This document shows, in pieces, positions 15,295-23,143 of a DNA stretch of 26,940 nt. A program made the position numbers and the translations under genes. Positions within the stretch are counted from its first letter, which is position 1. Each line of letters begins with the position of its first letter. Below the pieces are notes generated by a model. That model was not told where the DNA came from and searched no databases. It was given only the letters and a program-made list of their open reading frames with translations. The DNA comes from PBB1 sp040400875 (GTDB lineage Bacteria > Pseudomonadota > Gammaproteobacteria > Burkholderiales > Burkholderiaceae_C): assembly GCA_040400875.1 (NCBI GenBank), contig JBBAPK010000039.1, positions 1-26,940 of the forward strand. The letters run 5' to 3'.

Positions 15295-16233
15295 TCACTC
15301 ATAGCCGTAGCTGCGCAAATGCTCTTCATCGTCAGCCCAGCCTGAGCGCACCTTGACCCAGATCTCGAGGAACACCTTGGCGTCCAGGAGCTTCTCGAGC
15401 TCCTGGCGGGCTTCGCTGCCGATGCGCTTGAGGCGCTCGCCGTTGCCGCCGATGACCATGCCCTTGTGGGCGTCGCGCTCGACCACGATGCTCGCGGCGA
15501 TGCGGCGCAACCCGCCTTCTTCCTCGTACTTGTCGATGATCACCGTGGAGGTGTAGGGCAGCTCGTCGCCCATCAGCCTGAAGAGTTTTTCGCGGATGAT
15601 TTCGCTGGCCAGGAAGCGGTCGCTGCGATCGGTCAGCGCGTCTTCTTCGTAGAACCAGGGTTGCGTGGGCAGATAGGGCTCGACAATGCCCAGCAGCCTT
15701 TGCACGTCAGCGTCTTTCTTGGCCGTCAGCGGCACGAACTCGGCAAACGCGTGGCGGTCCTGCATGCCCTTGAGCCAGGGCGCGAGTTCAGCGCGGCGAT
15801 GCACCGCATCGAGCTTGTTGGCGATCAAAAACACCGGCTTGGCGCATTCGCCTGAGGGCATCAGCGACAACACCTTGGCGTCGTCCAGACCGAAACGGCC
15901 CGCCTCGACCACAAACAGCACCACGTCCACATCGGCCAGCACGCTGTGCACCGTCTTGTTGAGCGTGCGGTTCAGGGCTGCGGCATAGCGCATCTGGAAA
16001 CCGGGCGTGTCCACGAAGACAAACTGCGTCGCGCCCGTGGTGCGAATGCCGGTGATGCGGTGCCGAGTGGTCTGCGCCTTGCTGGAGGTGATGCTGACCT
16101 TTTGCCCGACCAGCGCATTGAGCAAGGTGCTCTTGCCCACATTGGGTCTGCCGACGATGGCCACCAATCCGCATCGCTGCGCAGCGGGATCGGCAGCAGC
16201 AGAGGTCTCAACAGCGTCGGTCATGGTCATCAT
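15295..16233 (-). CDS. era: GTPase Era
   Basis: A 312-residue essential GTPase that binds the 3' end of 16S rRNA and monitors 30S maturation. G1 is GRPNVGKS (28-35), G2 lies at the Thr of QTTRHR, G3 is DTPG, and G4 is NKLD. The C-terminal KH domain reads ERDAHKGMVIGGNG, then RLKRIGSEARQELEKLL. The first about 20 residues are a variable extension. ATGs at 16233, 16230 and 16224 are all possible; I give the longest. It follows rnc by 39 bases, and the rnc-era pairing couples rRNA cleavage with small-subunit assembly. Confidence 0.96.
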   Translation of the reverse strand: MMTMTDAVETSAAADPAAQRCGLVAIVGRPNVGKSTLLNALVGQKVSITSSKAQTTRHRITGIRTTGATQFVFVDTPGFQMRYAAALNRTLNKTVHSVLADVDVVLFVVEAGRFGLDDAKVLSLMPSGECAKPVFLIANKLDAVHRRAELAPWLKGMQDRHAFAEFVPLTAKKDADVQRLLGIVEPYLPTQPWFYEEDALTDRSDRFLASEIIREKLFRLMGDELPYTSTVIIDKYEEEGGLRRIAASIVVERDAHKGMVIGGNGERLKRIGSEARQELEKLLDAKVFLEIWVKVRSGWADDEEHLRSYGYE

Positions 16234-16272
16234 TCATGGAGAAATCCAAAAGAGCAAGCGGGCAAAAGTTCA

Positions 16273-17016
16273 TCAGGCGCGCAAAGGACTGCCCGGCTGG
16301 TCGGTGATCTGCAGGACATCGAGCATGCGGCGTGCCGCTTCTTGCTCGGCGAGTCGGCGCGAACGCCCCTCGCCAGTGTGTTTCAAACCCAGCGCGGGAA
16401 CCTCGCACTCGACCACGAAGGTCTGCGCATGGGCCTGACCCCGCGTGGCGCTGATGCGGTAGTCCGGCACCGGCAGCCGCCGTGCCTGCAACCACTCCTG
16501 CAACTCGGTCTTGGCGTCCTTGGACCACGCAGCGATGTCGGTGGAGTTGATCACATCGCCAAACAATCGCCCGACCAAAGTCTTGGCCGCAGGAAAGCCG
16601 CCATCGACAAAGGCGGCACCGATCACGGCCTCGAGCGCATCGGCGAGGATGGAAGCGCGCTGCGCGCCGCCGCCGCGCGCTTCGCCCTCGCTCAATCGCA
16701 AGGCTTCGGGAAAGCCGTGTCGCAAGGCCACCTTGTGCAGGCTGTCCTCGCGCACCAGATGCGCTCGCACGCGTGTCAGGTCACCCTCGTCACAGCCGGA
16801 AAAGTGCTCGTAAAGCAGGCTGGAAACCGCCAGGCTCAGCACCGCATCACCCAGAAATTCAAGCCGCTCGTTGTGCTCGACACCAAAGCTGCGATGAGTC
16901 ACCGCCAAAGCCAGCAGACCGGGATCGACAAACTGGTGGCCGAGCTGGCGTTGCAGAGCGTCGAGGCGGGGATCCATCGGGGGCGATCGTGTCTGCCAGG
17001 AGCGCTCGCCGATCAT
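16273..17016 (-). CDS. rnc: Ribonuclease III
   Basis: A 247-residue double-strand-specific endoribonuclease that processes rRNA precursors and structured mRNAs. The RNase III signature NERLEFLGDAVL (49-60) supplies catalytic acidic residues, and LADALEAVIGAAFVDGG supplies the second acidic cluster. The C-terminal dsRNA-binding domain starts near DAKTELQEWLQ and includes GEGRSRRLAEQEAARRML. The ATG at 17016 shares one base with the stop of the DUF4845 gene (TGATG), favouring this start. The ATG at 16977 (MDPRLDALQ) would give a more E. coli-like N-terminus and cannot be excluded. Confidence 0.95.
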   Translation of the reverse strand: MIGERSWQTRSPPMDPRLDALQRQLGHQFVDPGLLALAVTHRSFGVEHNERLEFLGDAVLSLAVSSLLYEHFSGCDEGDLTRVRAHLVREDSLHKVALRHGFPEALRLSEGEARGGGAQRASILADALEAVIGAAFVDGGFPAAKTLVGRLFGDVINSTDIAAWSKDAKTELQEWLQARRLPVPDYRISATRGQAHAQTFVVECEVPALGLKHTGEGRSRRLAEQEAARRMLDVLQITDQPGSPLRA

Positions 17017-17387
17017 CAGGGCGAGCGCCCTTCGTACTTGATCAGCAGGAACACCGGACTCATCAACTCGATCTCCTTCTCGTAGGCAAAGCGCACCACG
17101 ATATGGTCGTTTTCCTTGGTGATATCGAGATCCCTCGAACTGATCGAGCTGATCGAGTATTCGATGTCCTTTTGCCTGTCAAAAGCAGCCCGGATGCCTG
17201 GCACCGTGTTGCCGCCTTCAAGGGCCGACTTGTTGACAGCCTTCTGGATGGTGAGGAACTCGTTGATGGTCGGCAACACTCGCATGCCCATCAAGGCCAC
17301 GAAACCCACCAATATCGCCCAGAACAACAGGCTGAACAGACTGAAGCCCCGCTGATGGCGAAGGCCGCTAGCAAGTACTCTCGTCAT
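17016..17387 (-). CDS. DUF4845-family single-pass membrane protein
   Basis: A 123-residue protein that starts with a short basic stretch, then a type IV pilin-like hydrophobic helix (RGFSLFSLLFWAILVGFVALMG, about residues 12-32), and a soluble domain outside the membrane. The position between lepB and rnc and the pilin-like N-terminus are typical of the uncharacterised DUF4845 family in beta- and gamma-proteobacteria. The function is unknown. The ATG at 17387 is chosen; upstream in-frame residues from a TTG at 17426 look unrelated. The stop overlaps the rnc start by one base. The gap to lepB is 70 bases. Confidence 0.85.
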   Translation of the reverse strand: MTRVLASGLRHQRGFSLFSLLFWAILVGFVALMGMRVLPTINEFLTIQKAVNKSALEGGNTVPGIRAAFDRQKDIEYSISSISSRDLDITKENDHIVVRFAYEKEIELMSPVFLLIKYEGRSP

Positions 17388-17457
17388 GGCTTCATGCCCC
17401 ACAACCCAAAAAGAAACTAACGGCAAAGAGGTTGGTTGATTTTGCGCGAGATCAGGC

Positions 17458-18423
17458 TCACTGGAATGAACCGATGCGCTTGAGATTGCCGAAATTCATC
17501 CACACGAAGAACGCCTTGCCGACGATGTTCTCATCGGGCACGAAGCCCCAAAAGCGCGAGTCCTCGGAATTGTCCCGGTTGTCGCCCATCATGAAGTACT
17601 GACCCGGCGGCACCTTGCAGGTCACGCCCTCGGCCGTGTAGCGGCAGTTCTCACCGAGCGGAAAGGAGGCTATCGGGCGCAAGAAGACCTCGCGCGAACG
17701 ATCGACCAACATGCGGTGTGTCATGGTGCCCAGGTCTTCGGTGAACTGCGCCGAGTACCTCAGGGTGTCCTCGTTGTAGAAGTCGGGGATGGCCTGAGTG
17801 GGGACCAGCGCGCCGTTCAGATACAGCTGCTGATTGCGATAGGACACCTCGTCACCGGGCACGCCGACCACCCGCTTGATGTAGTCGATGCTGGTGTCCT
17901 TCGGGTAGCGAAACACCATCACGTCGCCGCGTATGGGGTCATTGTTGGCGATGATTTTCTTGTTGATGACCGGCAGGCGAACGCCGTAGTGAAACTTGTT
18001 CACCAGAATCAGGTCGCCCACCAGCAGGGTCGGGATCATGGAACCCGAGGGGATCTTGAACGGCTCGAACAAAAAAGATCGCAACAAGAACACCGCCAGG
18101 ATCACGGGGAAGAGTCCAGCCGTCCAGTCGAGCCACCAAGGCTGCATCAACAAGCGCTCACGCGCCGGACCAAAGTCTTCATCGACGCGGGCGATGCCCT
18201 GATCGGCCAGTTGCTTCCTGCGCGCGAGCGCCTGCGCTTCAAAAGACTCAACGGCCGCAAGCCGTTTGGGCGCAAAGCGGTACCGCTCAAGCAGCCAGTA
18301 CACCAGGGTGACCAAAGTCAGCACCAGCAGCAGCGCCGAAAAATTACCGCCCCACTCACCAAAAAACCATCCGCCCAGAAAAACGATCAGGCAGGCATAG
18401 AGCACACCGGTCAACTTGCTCAT
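17458..18423 (-). CDS. lepB: Signal peptidase I
   Basis: A 321-residue inner-membrane serine protease that removes signal peptides from exported proteins. Hydrophobic segments lie at about 5-22 and 27-44, with a third at about 100-118 (TAGLFPVILAVFLLRSFLF) just before the catalytic site. The nucleophile is S128 in PSGSMIPTL, and the general-base lysine is K183 in YIKRVVGVPGD. The C-terminal box GDNRDNSEDSRFWGFVP is intact. A Cys pair in ENCRYTAEGVTCKVPPG may form a periplasmic disulfide, as in E. coli. The ATG at 18423 shares one base with the lepA stop (TGATG), and a TTG one codon earlier is less likely. The lepA-lepB pair is conserved. Confidence 0.96.
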   Translation of the reverse strand: MSKLTGVLYACLIVFLGGWFFGEWGGNFSALLLVLTLVTLVYWLLERYRFAPKRLAAVESFEAQALARRKQLADQGIARVDEDFGPARERLLMQPWWLDWTAGLFPVILAVFLLRSFLFEPFKIPSGSMIPTLLVGDLILVNKFHYGVRLPVINKKIIANNDPIRGDVMVFRYPKDTSIDYIKRVVGVPGDEVSYRNQQLYLNGALVPTQAIPDFYNEDTLRYSAQFTEDLGTMTHRMLVDRSREVFLRPIASFPLGENCRYTAEGVTCKVPPGQYFMMGDNRDNSEDSRFWGFVPDENIVGKAFFVWMNFGNLKRIGSFQ

Positions 18424-20231
18424 CAATCTTCCACTTGGAGAATGGCGAGGAAGGCCTCTTGCGGCACTTCCACGGAACCGATCTGCTTCATGCGCTTCTT
18501 GCCCGCTTTCTGCTTGTCAAGCAGCTTGCGTTTGCGCGATACATCACCGCCGTAGCACTTGGCGATCACGTTCTTTCGGAGGGCTTTGATTGTCTCACGC
18601 GCAATGATGTTGGCCCCGATGGCAGCCTGGATGGCAACGTCGTACTGCTGGCGAGAAATCAGCTCGCGCATCTTGGCCACCACGGCGCGGCTGCGGAACT
18701 GGCTTTGGGCGCGGTGCACGATGATGGACAGCGCGTCGACTTTGTCGCCGTTGAGCAAGATGTCGACCTTGACCACATCGGAGGCCCGGTATTCCTTGAA
18801 CTCGTAGTCCATCGACGCGTAGCCGCGCGACACGCTCTTGAGCTTGTCGAAGAAGTCCAGCACGATTTCGGCCAGCGGCATTTCGTAGGTCAGCATCACC
18901 TGCCGGCCGTGATAAGCCATGTTGAGCTGGTTGCCACGCTTCTGATTGGCCAGCGTCATGACCGGGCCAACGTAGTCCTGAGGCATGTACAGATGCACGG
19001 TGACGATGGGCTCGCGGATCTCGGCGATGCGTCCAAGGTCGGGCATCTTGGACGGGTTGTCGACCTGGATCACCTCCTGATTGCCCAGTTCGACCTGATA
19101 GACCACGCTGGGCGCGGTGGTGATGAGGTCTTGATCGAACTCGCGCTCAAGCCGCTCCTGCACGATTTCCATGTGCAGCAGGCCGAGAAATCCACACCGA
19201 AAGCCGAACCCCAGCGCCTGGCTCACCTCGGGCTCGTAGCGCAGAGACGAATCGTTGAGCTTGAGCTTTTCGAGCGCGTCGCGAAGCTGGTCGTACTCGC
19301 TGGCTTCGGTCGGGTACAGGCCGGCGAAAACCTGAGGCTGGATTTCCTTGAAGCCGGGCAAGGCTTCGGTGGCCGGGCCGCGGTTGTTGGGCAGCTTTTT
19401 CTCGATCGTGATGGTGTCGCCGACCTTGGCCGCCTGCAGTTCCTTGATACCGGCGATGACGAAACCCACCTCGCCAGCACGCAGCGCATCGCGCGGCATC
19501 GATTTCGGCGTGAACACGCCCAGACTTTCTGCGGCGTACACCGTGTTGGTGGCCATCATCTTGAAGCGCTCTCCACGGCGCAGCTCGCCGTCGACCACAC
19601 GCACGAGCATCACCACGCCCACGTAGTTGTCGAACCACGAATCGACAATCATGGCGCGCAGCGGCGCCTCGGGCTGGCCCTTGGGCGCCGGGATGCGGGC
19701 AATGACGGCCTCGAGGATGTCGTCGATGCCCAGCCCCGTCTTGGCGCTGCATGGAATGGCATCGCTGGCATCGATGCCGATGACGTCTTCGATTTCTTCC
19801 TTGGCCCGCTCGGGATCGGCTTGCGGCAGGTCCATCTTGTTGAGCACCGGCACCACATCGACGCCCAGTTCAAGCGCGGTGTAGCAGTTGGCCACGGTCT
19901 GCGCCTCGACGCCCTGGCTGGCATCGACCACCAGCAGCGCGCCCTCGCACGCCGACAGCGAACGGCTCACCTCGTAAGAGAAATCGACGTGCCCTGGCGT
20001 GTCGATCAGGTTGAGGTAGTAGTCCTGCCCGTCGCGCGCCCGATAGGTCAGCGCTGCGGTTTGCGCCTTGATGGTGATGCCGCGCTCGCGTTCGATGTCC
20101 ATCGAGTCGAGCACCTGGGCCTCCATCTCGCGATCGCTCAACCCGCCGCAGCGCTGTATCAGCCGATCTGCCAGCGTCGACTTGCCGTGATCGATGTGCG
20201 CGATGATGGAAAAATTTCGAATGTGGTTCAT
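18423..20231 (-). CDS. lepA: Elongation factor 4 (LepA)
   Basis: A 602-residue ribosome-associated translational GTPase that affects initiation and elongation under stress and can back-translocate ribosomes. G1 is AHIDHGKST (11-19), G3 DTPGHVDF, G4 NKMDLPQADP, followed by the EF-G-like domains and the LepA-specific C-terminal domain (VDILLNGDKVDALS, then KMRELISRQQYDVAIQAAIG and the basic AKCYGGDVSRKRKLLDKQK). The length matches the family (about 600). The ATG at 20231 (MNHIRNFSII) is chosen; the 27 extra upstream codons are not family-like. It is the first gene of the lepA-nagZ cluster, preceded by a terminator and a short leader with two hairpins. Confidence 0.97.
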   Translation of the reverse strand: MNHIRNFSIIAHIDHGKSTLADRLIQRCGGLSDREMEAQVLDSMDIERERGITIKAQTAALTYRARDGQDYYLNLIDTPGHVDFSYEVSRSLSACEGALLVVDASQGVEAQTVANCYTALELGVDVVPVLNKMDLPQADPERAKEEIEDVIGIDASDAIPCSAKTGLGIDDILEAVIARIPAPKGQPEAPLRAMIVDSWFDNYVGVVMLVRVVDGELRRGERFKMMATNTVYAAESLGVFTPKSMPRDALRAGEVGFVIAGIKELQAAKVGDTITIEKKLPNNRGPATEALPGFKEIQPQVFAGLYPTEASEYDQLRDALEKLKLNDSSLRYEPEVSQALGFGFRCGFLGLLHMEIVQERLEREFDQDLITTAPSVVYQVELGNQEVIQVDNPSKMPDLGRIAEIREPIVTVHLYMPQDYVGPVMTLANQKRGNQLNMAYHGRQVMLTYEMPLAEIVLDFFDKLKSVSRGYASMDYEFKEYRASDVVKVDILLNGDKVDALSIIVHRAQSQFRSRAVVAKMRELISRQQYDVAIQAAIGANIIARETIKALRKNVIAKCYGGDVSRKRKLLDKQKAGKKRMKQIGSVEVPQEAFLAILQVED

Positions 20232-20250
20232 GGACTGCCGTGCATTTTCA

Positions 20251-20289
20251 GTGAGCCATCTCACCAAAGACTCAGCGGCGATGCCGCTG
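20251..20289 (-). other. Two small hairpins in lepA leader
   Basis: CAGCGGC-GAT-GCCGCTG (20273-20289) is a perfect 7-base stem with a 3-base loop. GTGAG-CCAT-CTCAC (20251-20264) is a perfect 5-base stem with a tetraloop. Both lie within 60 bases before the lepA ATG at 20231. No Shine-Dalgarno sequence is evident there. Confidence 0.5.
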
Positions 20290-20344
20290 TGGCGAATGCT
20301 CTTCAGATACAACGCGGTGGCGATTCGCGTGGGGAATTGGGGCT

Positions 20345-20378
20345 AAAAAAAAGGCACGTCGAACGATTGACGCGCCTT
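20345..20378 (-). terminator. Intrinsic terminator upstream of lepA
   Basis: On the minus strand, AAGGCGCGTC pairs with GACGTGCCTT (one G-U pair) and is followed by a run of eight T. It is about 180 bases beyond the mucD stop, so it can end the rpoE-rseA-rseB-mucD transcript, or a short RNA started at the TACAAT nearby. Confidence 0.85.
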
Positions 20379-20554
20379 CCAACAAAAACGTTTGGCAACT
20401 GCTTGTTGAGACTTGATTGTATCGAAAAGCCCCGCCGCGAAATCCCAGATGGGTCCGGTGCGCACCGCTCGAGCGCCCCCGCGACTGAAGTTATTCACAA
20501 CTTGTGCACAGGATTTCAACTTGGGGCTTGCCCTTCGCTGAGGCGAGGTAATTT

Positions 20555-22069
20555 TCAGCGCTGGGGTCGAATCACGATGTAGTTGACCCAGTCGCCGCGC
20601 TTGATCAGTGCGGTGACCTGCTTGTCCTTGTCGAGCTTGCCCACCACGGATTCAAACTGCTTGGCGCCGGTGATTTCGGTGTTATCGAGTGACAAGACCA
20701 CGTCACCCTCACGAATGCCCGCCCGAGCGGCAACCCCTTCGGCCGTCTCGACGCGCACGCCGACCTTGACCTTCAGTTCGCGCTTTTGCGCGTCACTGAG
20801 GTCCGACACCGCCAGACCCAGCGGGCCCGCCGATGCGGGCGTCTTCGCACCACCACGGTCGGACTGAGTGGCGACACGATCAGCCTCCAGTTCCACCACG
20901 GTCACGCTGAGGTCACGGTTGCTGCCTCGGCGAAACACTTGCACGGTGGAGCGGGTGCCAGGTTTGACGCCACCCACGATGCGGGGAAGGTCGCCGGCTT
21001 TCTCGATCGTGCGGCCATCGAACTTGGTGATGATGTCGCCCGCCTCGATACCCGCCTTGTCGGCCGGGCCGCCAGCCTCGACGCTGCGAACCATCGCGCC
21101 GACTGGCTTGCCCAGCCCGATCGACTCGGCGACCTCCTTGGTCACCTGGTCGATCTGCACACCGATGCGCCCGCGCACAACGCGGCCACTGGACTTGAGT
21201 TGATCGGCCACGCGGGTGGCTTCATCGATGGGAATGGCAAACGAAATCCCCATGAAGCCGCCCGAGCGGCTGTAGATCTGGGAGTTGATGCCCACCACCT
21301 CGCCGCGCATGTTAATCAGCGGGCCACCCGAGTTGCCGGGATTGATCGCGACATCGGTCTGGATAAAGGGCAGGAAATCGCCGGTGTCGCGTGCCTTGGC
21401 GCTCACGATGCCCGCAGTCACGGTGTTCTCGAGGCCGAACGGAGAGCCGATGGCAATCACCCATTCGCCCACCTTCAGCCGGCTCACGTCACCCAGACGG
21501 ACAGCGGGCAGCCCGCTGGCCTCTATCTTGACGAGCGCCACGTCGGTGCGCTTGTCCGCACCAATGATCCGCGCCTTGAACTCGCGCTTGTCGGTGAGCG
21601 TCACGAAGACTTCCTCAGCGCCTTCGACGACGTGGGCATTGGTCATCACGTAGCCGTCAGAACTCAAGATGAATCCCGAGCCCACGCCACGCTGTTGCGG
21701 TTCGCCTTCGCCTTGAGGGGGCCGCTGTGGCGCAGGACGCCGGGGGTTTTGCTGCTGCTGGTTGGGTATGGGCATGCCGAAGCGGCGGAAGAACTCCAGC
21801 ATGTCCTCGTCGAATTCAGGGCCGCCATTGCTGCGCGGCGAGCGCGCCTTTTCGGTGGTGCGGATGTTGACCACCGCCGGCCCGACGTTTTCGACCAGCG
21901 TGGAAAAGTCAGGCAGGGTTTGCGCGTGCACAGCCCCAGGCGCCAAGCCCAGCGCCACGAACGCCGTCAGGATCAGGGTGAGCAGACCAGATTGAAGCCG
22001 GTCCGACAGGGATCGACGCGGCGCGCGAGGGAAAGATTGACGGGTGCCGGTGTGTGGCTGAACTTGCAT
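20555..22069 (-). CDS. mucD: Periplasmic serine protease MucD (DegP/HtrA family)
   Basis: A 504-residue S1C protease/chaperone that handles misfolded envelope proteins and dampens sigma-E signalling. A signal peptide (hydrophobic LLTLILTAFVALGLAPG, cleavage near AVHA at 49) precedes the protease domain. The triad is H146 (TNAHVV), D176 (TDVALVKI) and S247 (NPGNSGGPL). Two PDZ domains follow (about 290-380 and 410-500), the first with GVQIDQVTKEVAES. A Gln/Pro-rich loop (about 103-128) lies before the catalytic domain. The ATG at 22069 is set by the strong AGGAG at 22079-22075; an ATG at 22096 would add nine residues. It appears to be the last gene of the rpoE operon. MucD is preferred to DegP because of the rpoE-rseA-rseB context. 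Confidence 0.93.
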   Translation of the reverse strand: MQVQPHTGTRQSFPRAPRRSLSDRLQSGLLTLILTAFVALGLAPGAVHAQTLPDFSTLVENVGPAVVNIRTTEKARSPRSNGGPEFDEDMLEFFRRFGMPIPNQQQQNPRRPAPQRPPQGEGEPQQRGVGSGFILSSDGYVMTNAHVVEGAEEVFVTLTDKREFKARIIGADKRTDVALVKIEASGLPAVRLGDVSRLKVGEWVIAIGSPFGLENTVTAGIVSAKARDTGDFLPFIQTDVAINPGNSGGPLINMRGEVVGINSQIYSRSGGFMGISFAIPIDEATRVADQLKSSGRVVRGRIGVQIDQVTKEVAESIGLGKPVGAMVRSVEAGGPADKAGIEAGDIITKFDGRTIEKAGDLPRIVGGVKPGTRSTVQVFRRGSNRDLSVTVVELEADRVATQSDRGGAKTPASAGPLGLAVSDLSDAQKRELKVKVGVRVETAEGVAARAGIREGDVVLSLDNTEITGAKQFESVVGKLDKDKQVTALIKRGDWVNYIVIRPQR

Positions 22070-22073
22070 AGGG

Positions 22074-22082
22074 ACTCCTCTT
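22074..22082 (-). promoter_or_regulatory. Shine-Dalgarno site of mucD
   Basis: On the minus strand AAGAGGAGT lies just before CCCT-ATG at 22069. It decides the mucD start in favour of 22069 over 22096. Confidence 0.8.
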
Positions 22083-22113
22083 GCCGAACGAAACATACAA
22101 AACAGTCGCAGGG

Positions 22114-23136
22114 CTATTTCCTGCGATCGAGTGACTGGATGAAGGCTTTCAAGGTGACGGCAGGAACGTCACCCACGACCGTGAGCCAGTAATCCCCCCG
22201 ACGGCTCGTCATGGTGTGCGTTGCACCACTCGAGCTGAGCATCGGATGGGCGTGCCTGTCCTCGCTGTAAGGCTCGATGAACACCGACACGTAAGTCATG
22301 CCATCAGAGAACACCGCATGCAGCGCCGACGTCTTGGGCCGCGTCGCATCCGCTTTCAAACGCAGCTCCATCGGCCGGCGAAAGCAGCTCAGGGACCTGA
22401 AACCGTTCACCGGATTGCGCAACTCCCAACCCTCGGTGTCCAGTCGGGTCGGCTGCATTTGCGGCTTGATGACGCGGTAGCCAGCGGGTGTTTGCATGGG
22501 TTGCAAAACGAGCTCGGGCTGGGAGCGCACGCCGATCAGCACATCTGAGAACGCGGAGACCTCGAGCACTTCGCCGCGCTCGTCGAAAACCTCGGAGCGC
22601 AACAGCAGACCGGTGTGCGCCTCGGCCCACAGACGATAGCCATAGCGGTATTCATCACGGGGCTTGAGCAGCAGCACGTTGGCGTCATGCCCTGCCGCAC
22701 GATCAGGCTTGAGCGTTTGCACGTCATAGACCTCGGAGATGCGGTCGTCGCGCCCAGCCAGGAGCGAGGGGAACGAAATGGCCGAATTTCTTTGTTCGAC
22801 CAGCACCGTACGCATCGAGGGCCACACGGTGTGAACCTCGTTGTTGTGGCGCAAGACATAGCGAACCTGGCCATCGAGAGGCTCGATCCACTCGAACTGA
22901 TCGGTGCCTTCGAAGAAATGGAAGATGCGCGCGCTGGAAACGGCTCCGGCAGCGCTGACCACAAAGGTACCCTGAAAGTTGCGTTGGCTGGCTGCGTCAT
23001 GAATGCGCATCAACCATTGGCGAACCTCGCGCGGCTCAATGGGCACGCCTGGCTCGGCATGAACCAGGCACGGCAACAATGCCGCGGCACACAAGGCCAG
23101 TGCCGACAGCCCGCAGCGCAATCGAAGCTGCAACAT
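22114..23136 (-). CDS. rseB: Sigma-E regulatory protein RseB/MucB
   Basis: A 340-residue periplasmic protein that binds the anti-sigma factor RseA and shields it from proteolysis until envelope stress or lipid signals release it. From the ATG at 23136 there is a signal peptide (LRCGLSALALCAAALLPCLVHA) cleaved near residue 27. The mature N-terminal domain is LolA/LppX-like (LMRIHDAASQRNFQGTFVV, then ARIFHFFEGTDQFEWIEPLDG), and the smaller C-terminal domain includes DGMTYVSVFIEP. An ATG at 23172 would overlap rseA and place extra residues before the signal peptide, so 23136, seven bases after the rseA stop, is preferred. The family identity is clear from sequence and position. Confidence 0.93.
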   Translation of the reverse strand: MLQLRLRCGLSALALCAAALLPCLVHAEPGVPIEPREVRQWLMRIHDAASQRNFQGTFVVSAAGAVSSARIFHFFEGTDQFEWIEPLDGQVRYVLRHNNEVHTVWPSMRTVLVEQRNSAISFPSLLAGRDDRISEVYDVQTLKPDRAAGHDANVLLLKPRDEYRYGYRLWAEAHTGLLLRSEVFDERGEVLEVSAFSDVLIGVRSQPELVLQPMQTPAGYRVIKPQMQPTRLDTEGWELRNPVNGFRSLSCFRRPMELRLKADATRPKTSALHAVFSDGMTYVSVFIEPYSEDRHAHPMLSSSGATHTMTSRRGDYWLTVVGDVPAVTLKAFIQSLDRRK

Positions 23137-23143
23137 CACGGCG

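Larger units (their letters stand above)
20232..20554 (-). other. mucD-lepA intergenic region
   Basis: This 323-base gap has no credible protein gene. In the direction of transcription it holds a single DnaA-box-like 9-mer (20491-20499), a candidate -10 TACAAT (20421-20416), an intrinsic terminator (20378-20345), and then a 113-base lepA leader with two perfect small hairpins (20289-20273 and 20264-20251). No confident -35/-10 pair for lepA was found. Confidence 0.6.

Noticed and set aside
20491..20499. Possible replication origin
   Set aside because: Only one DnaA-box-like 9-mer, no AT-rich unwinding region and no dnaA/dnaN or parAB nearby.
18435..20582. 715-codon open frame on the plus strand opposite lepA
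   Set aside because: Antisense shadow of LepA in high-GC DNA; composition is biased and no motif is seen.
20786..22192. 468-codon open frame on the plus strand opposite mucD
   Set aside because: Antisense shadow; the minus-strand mucD has the full catalytic triad, PDZ domains and a strong ribosome site.
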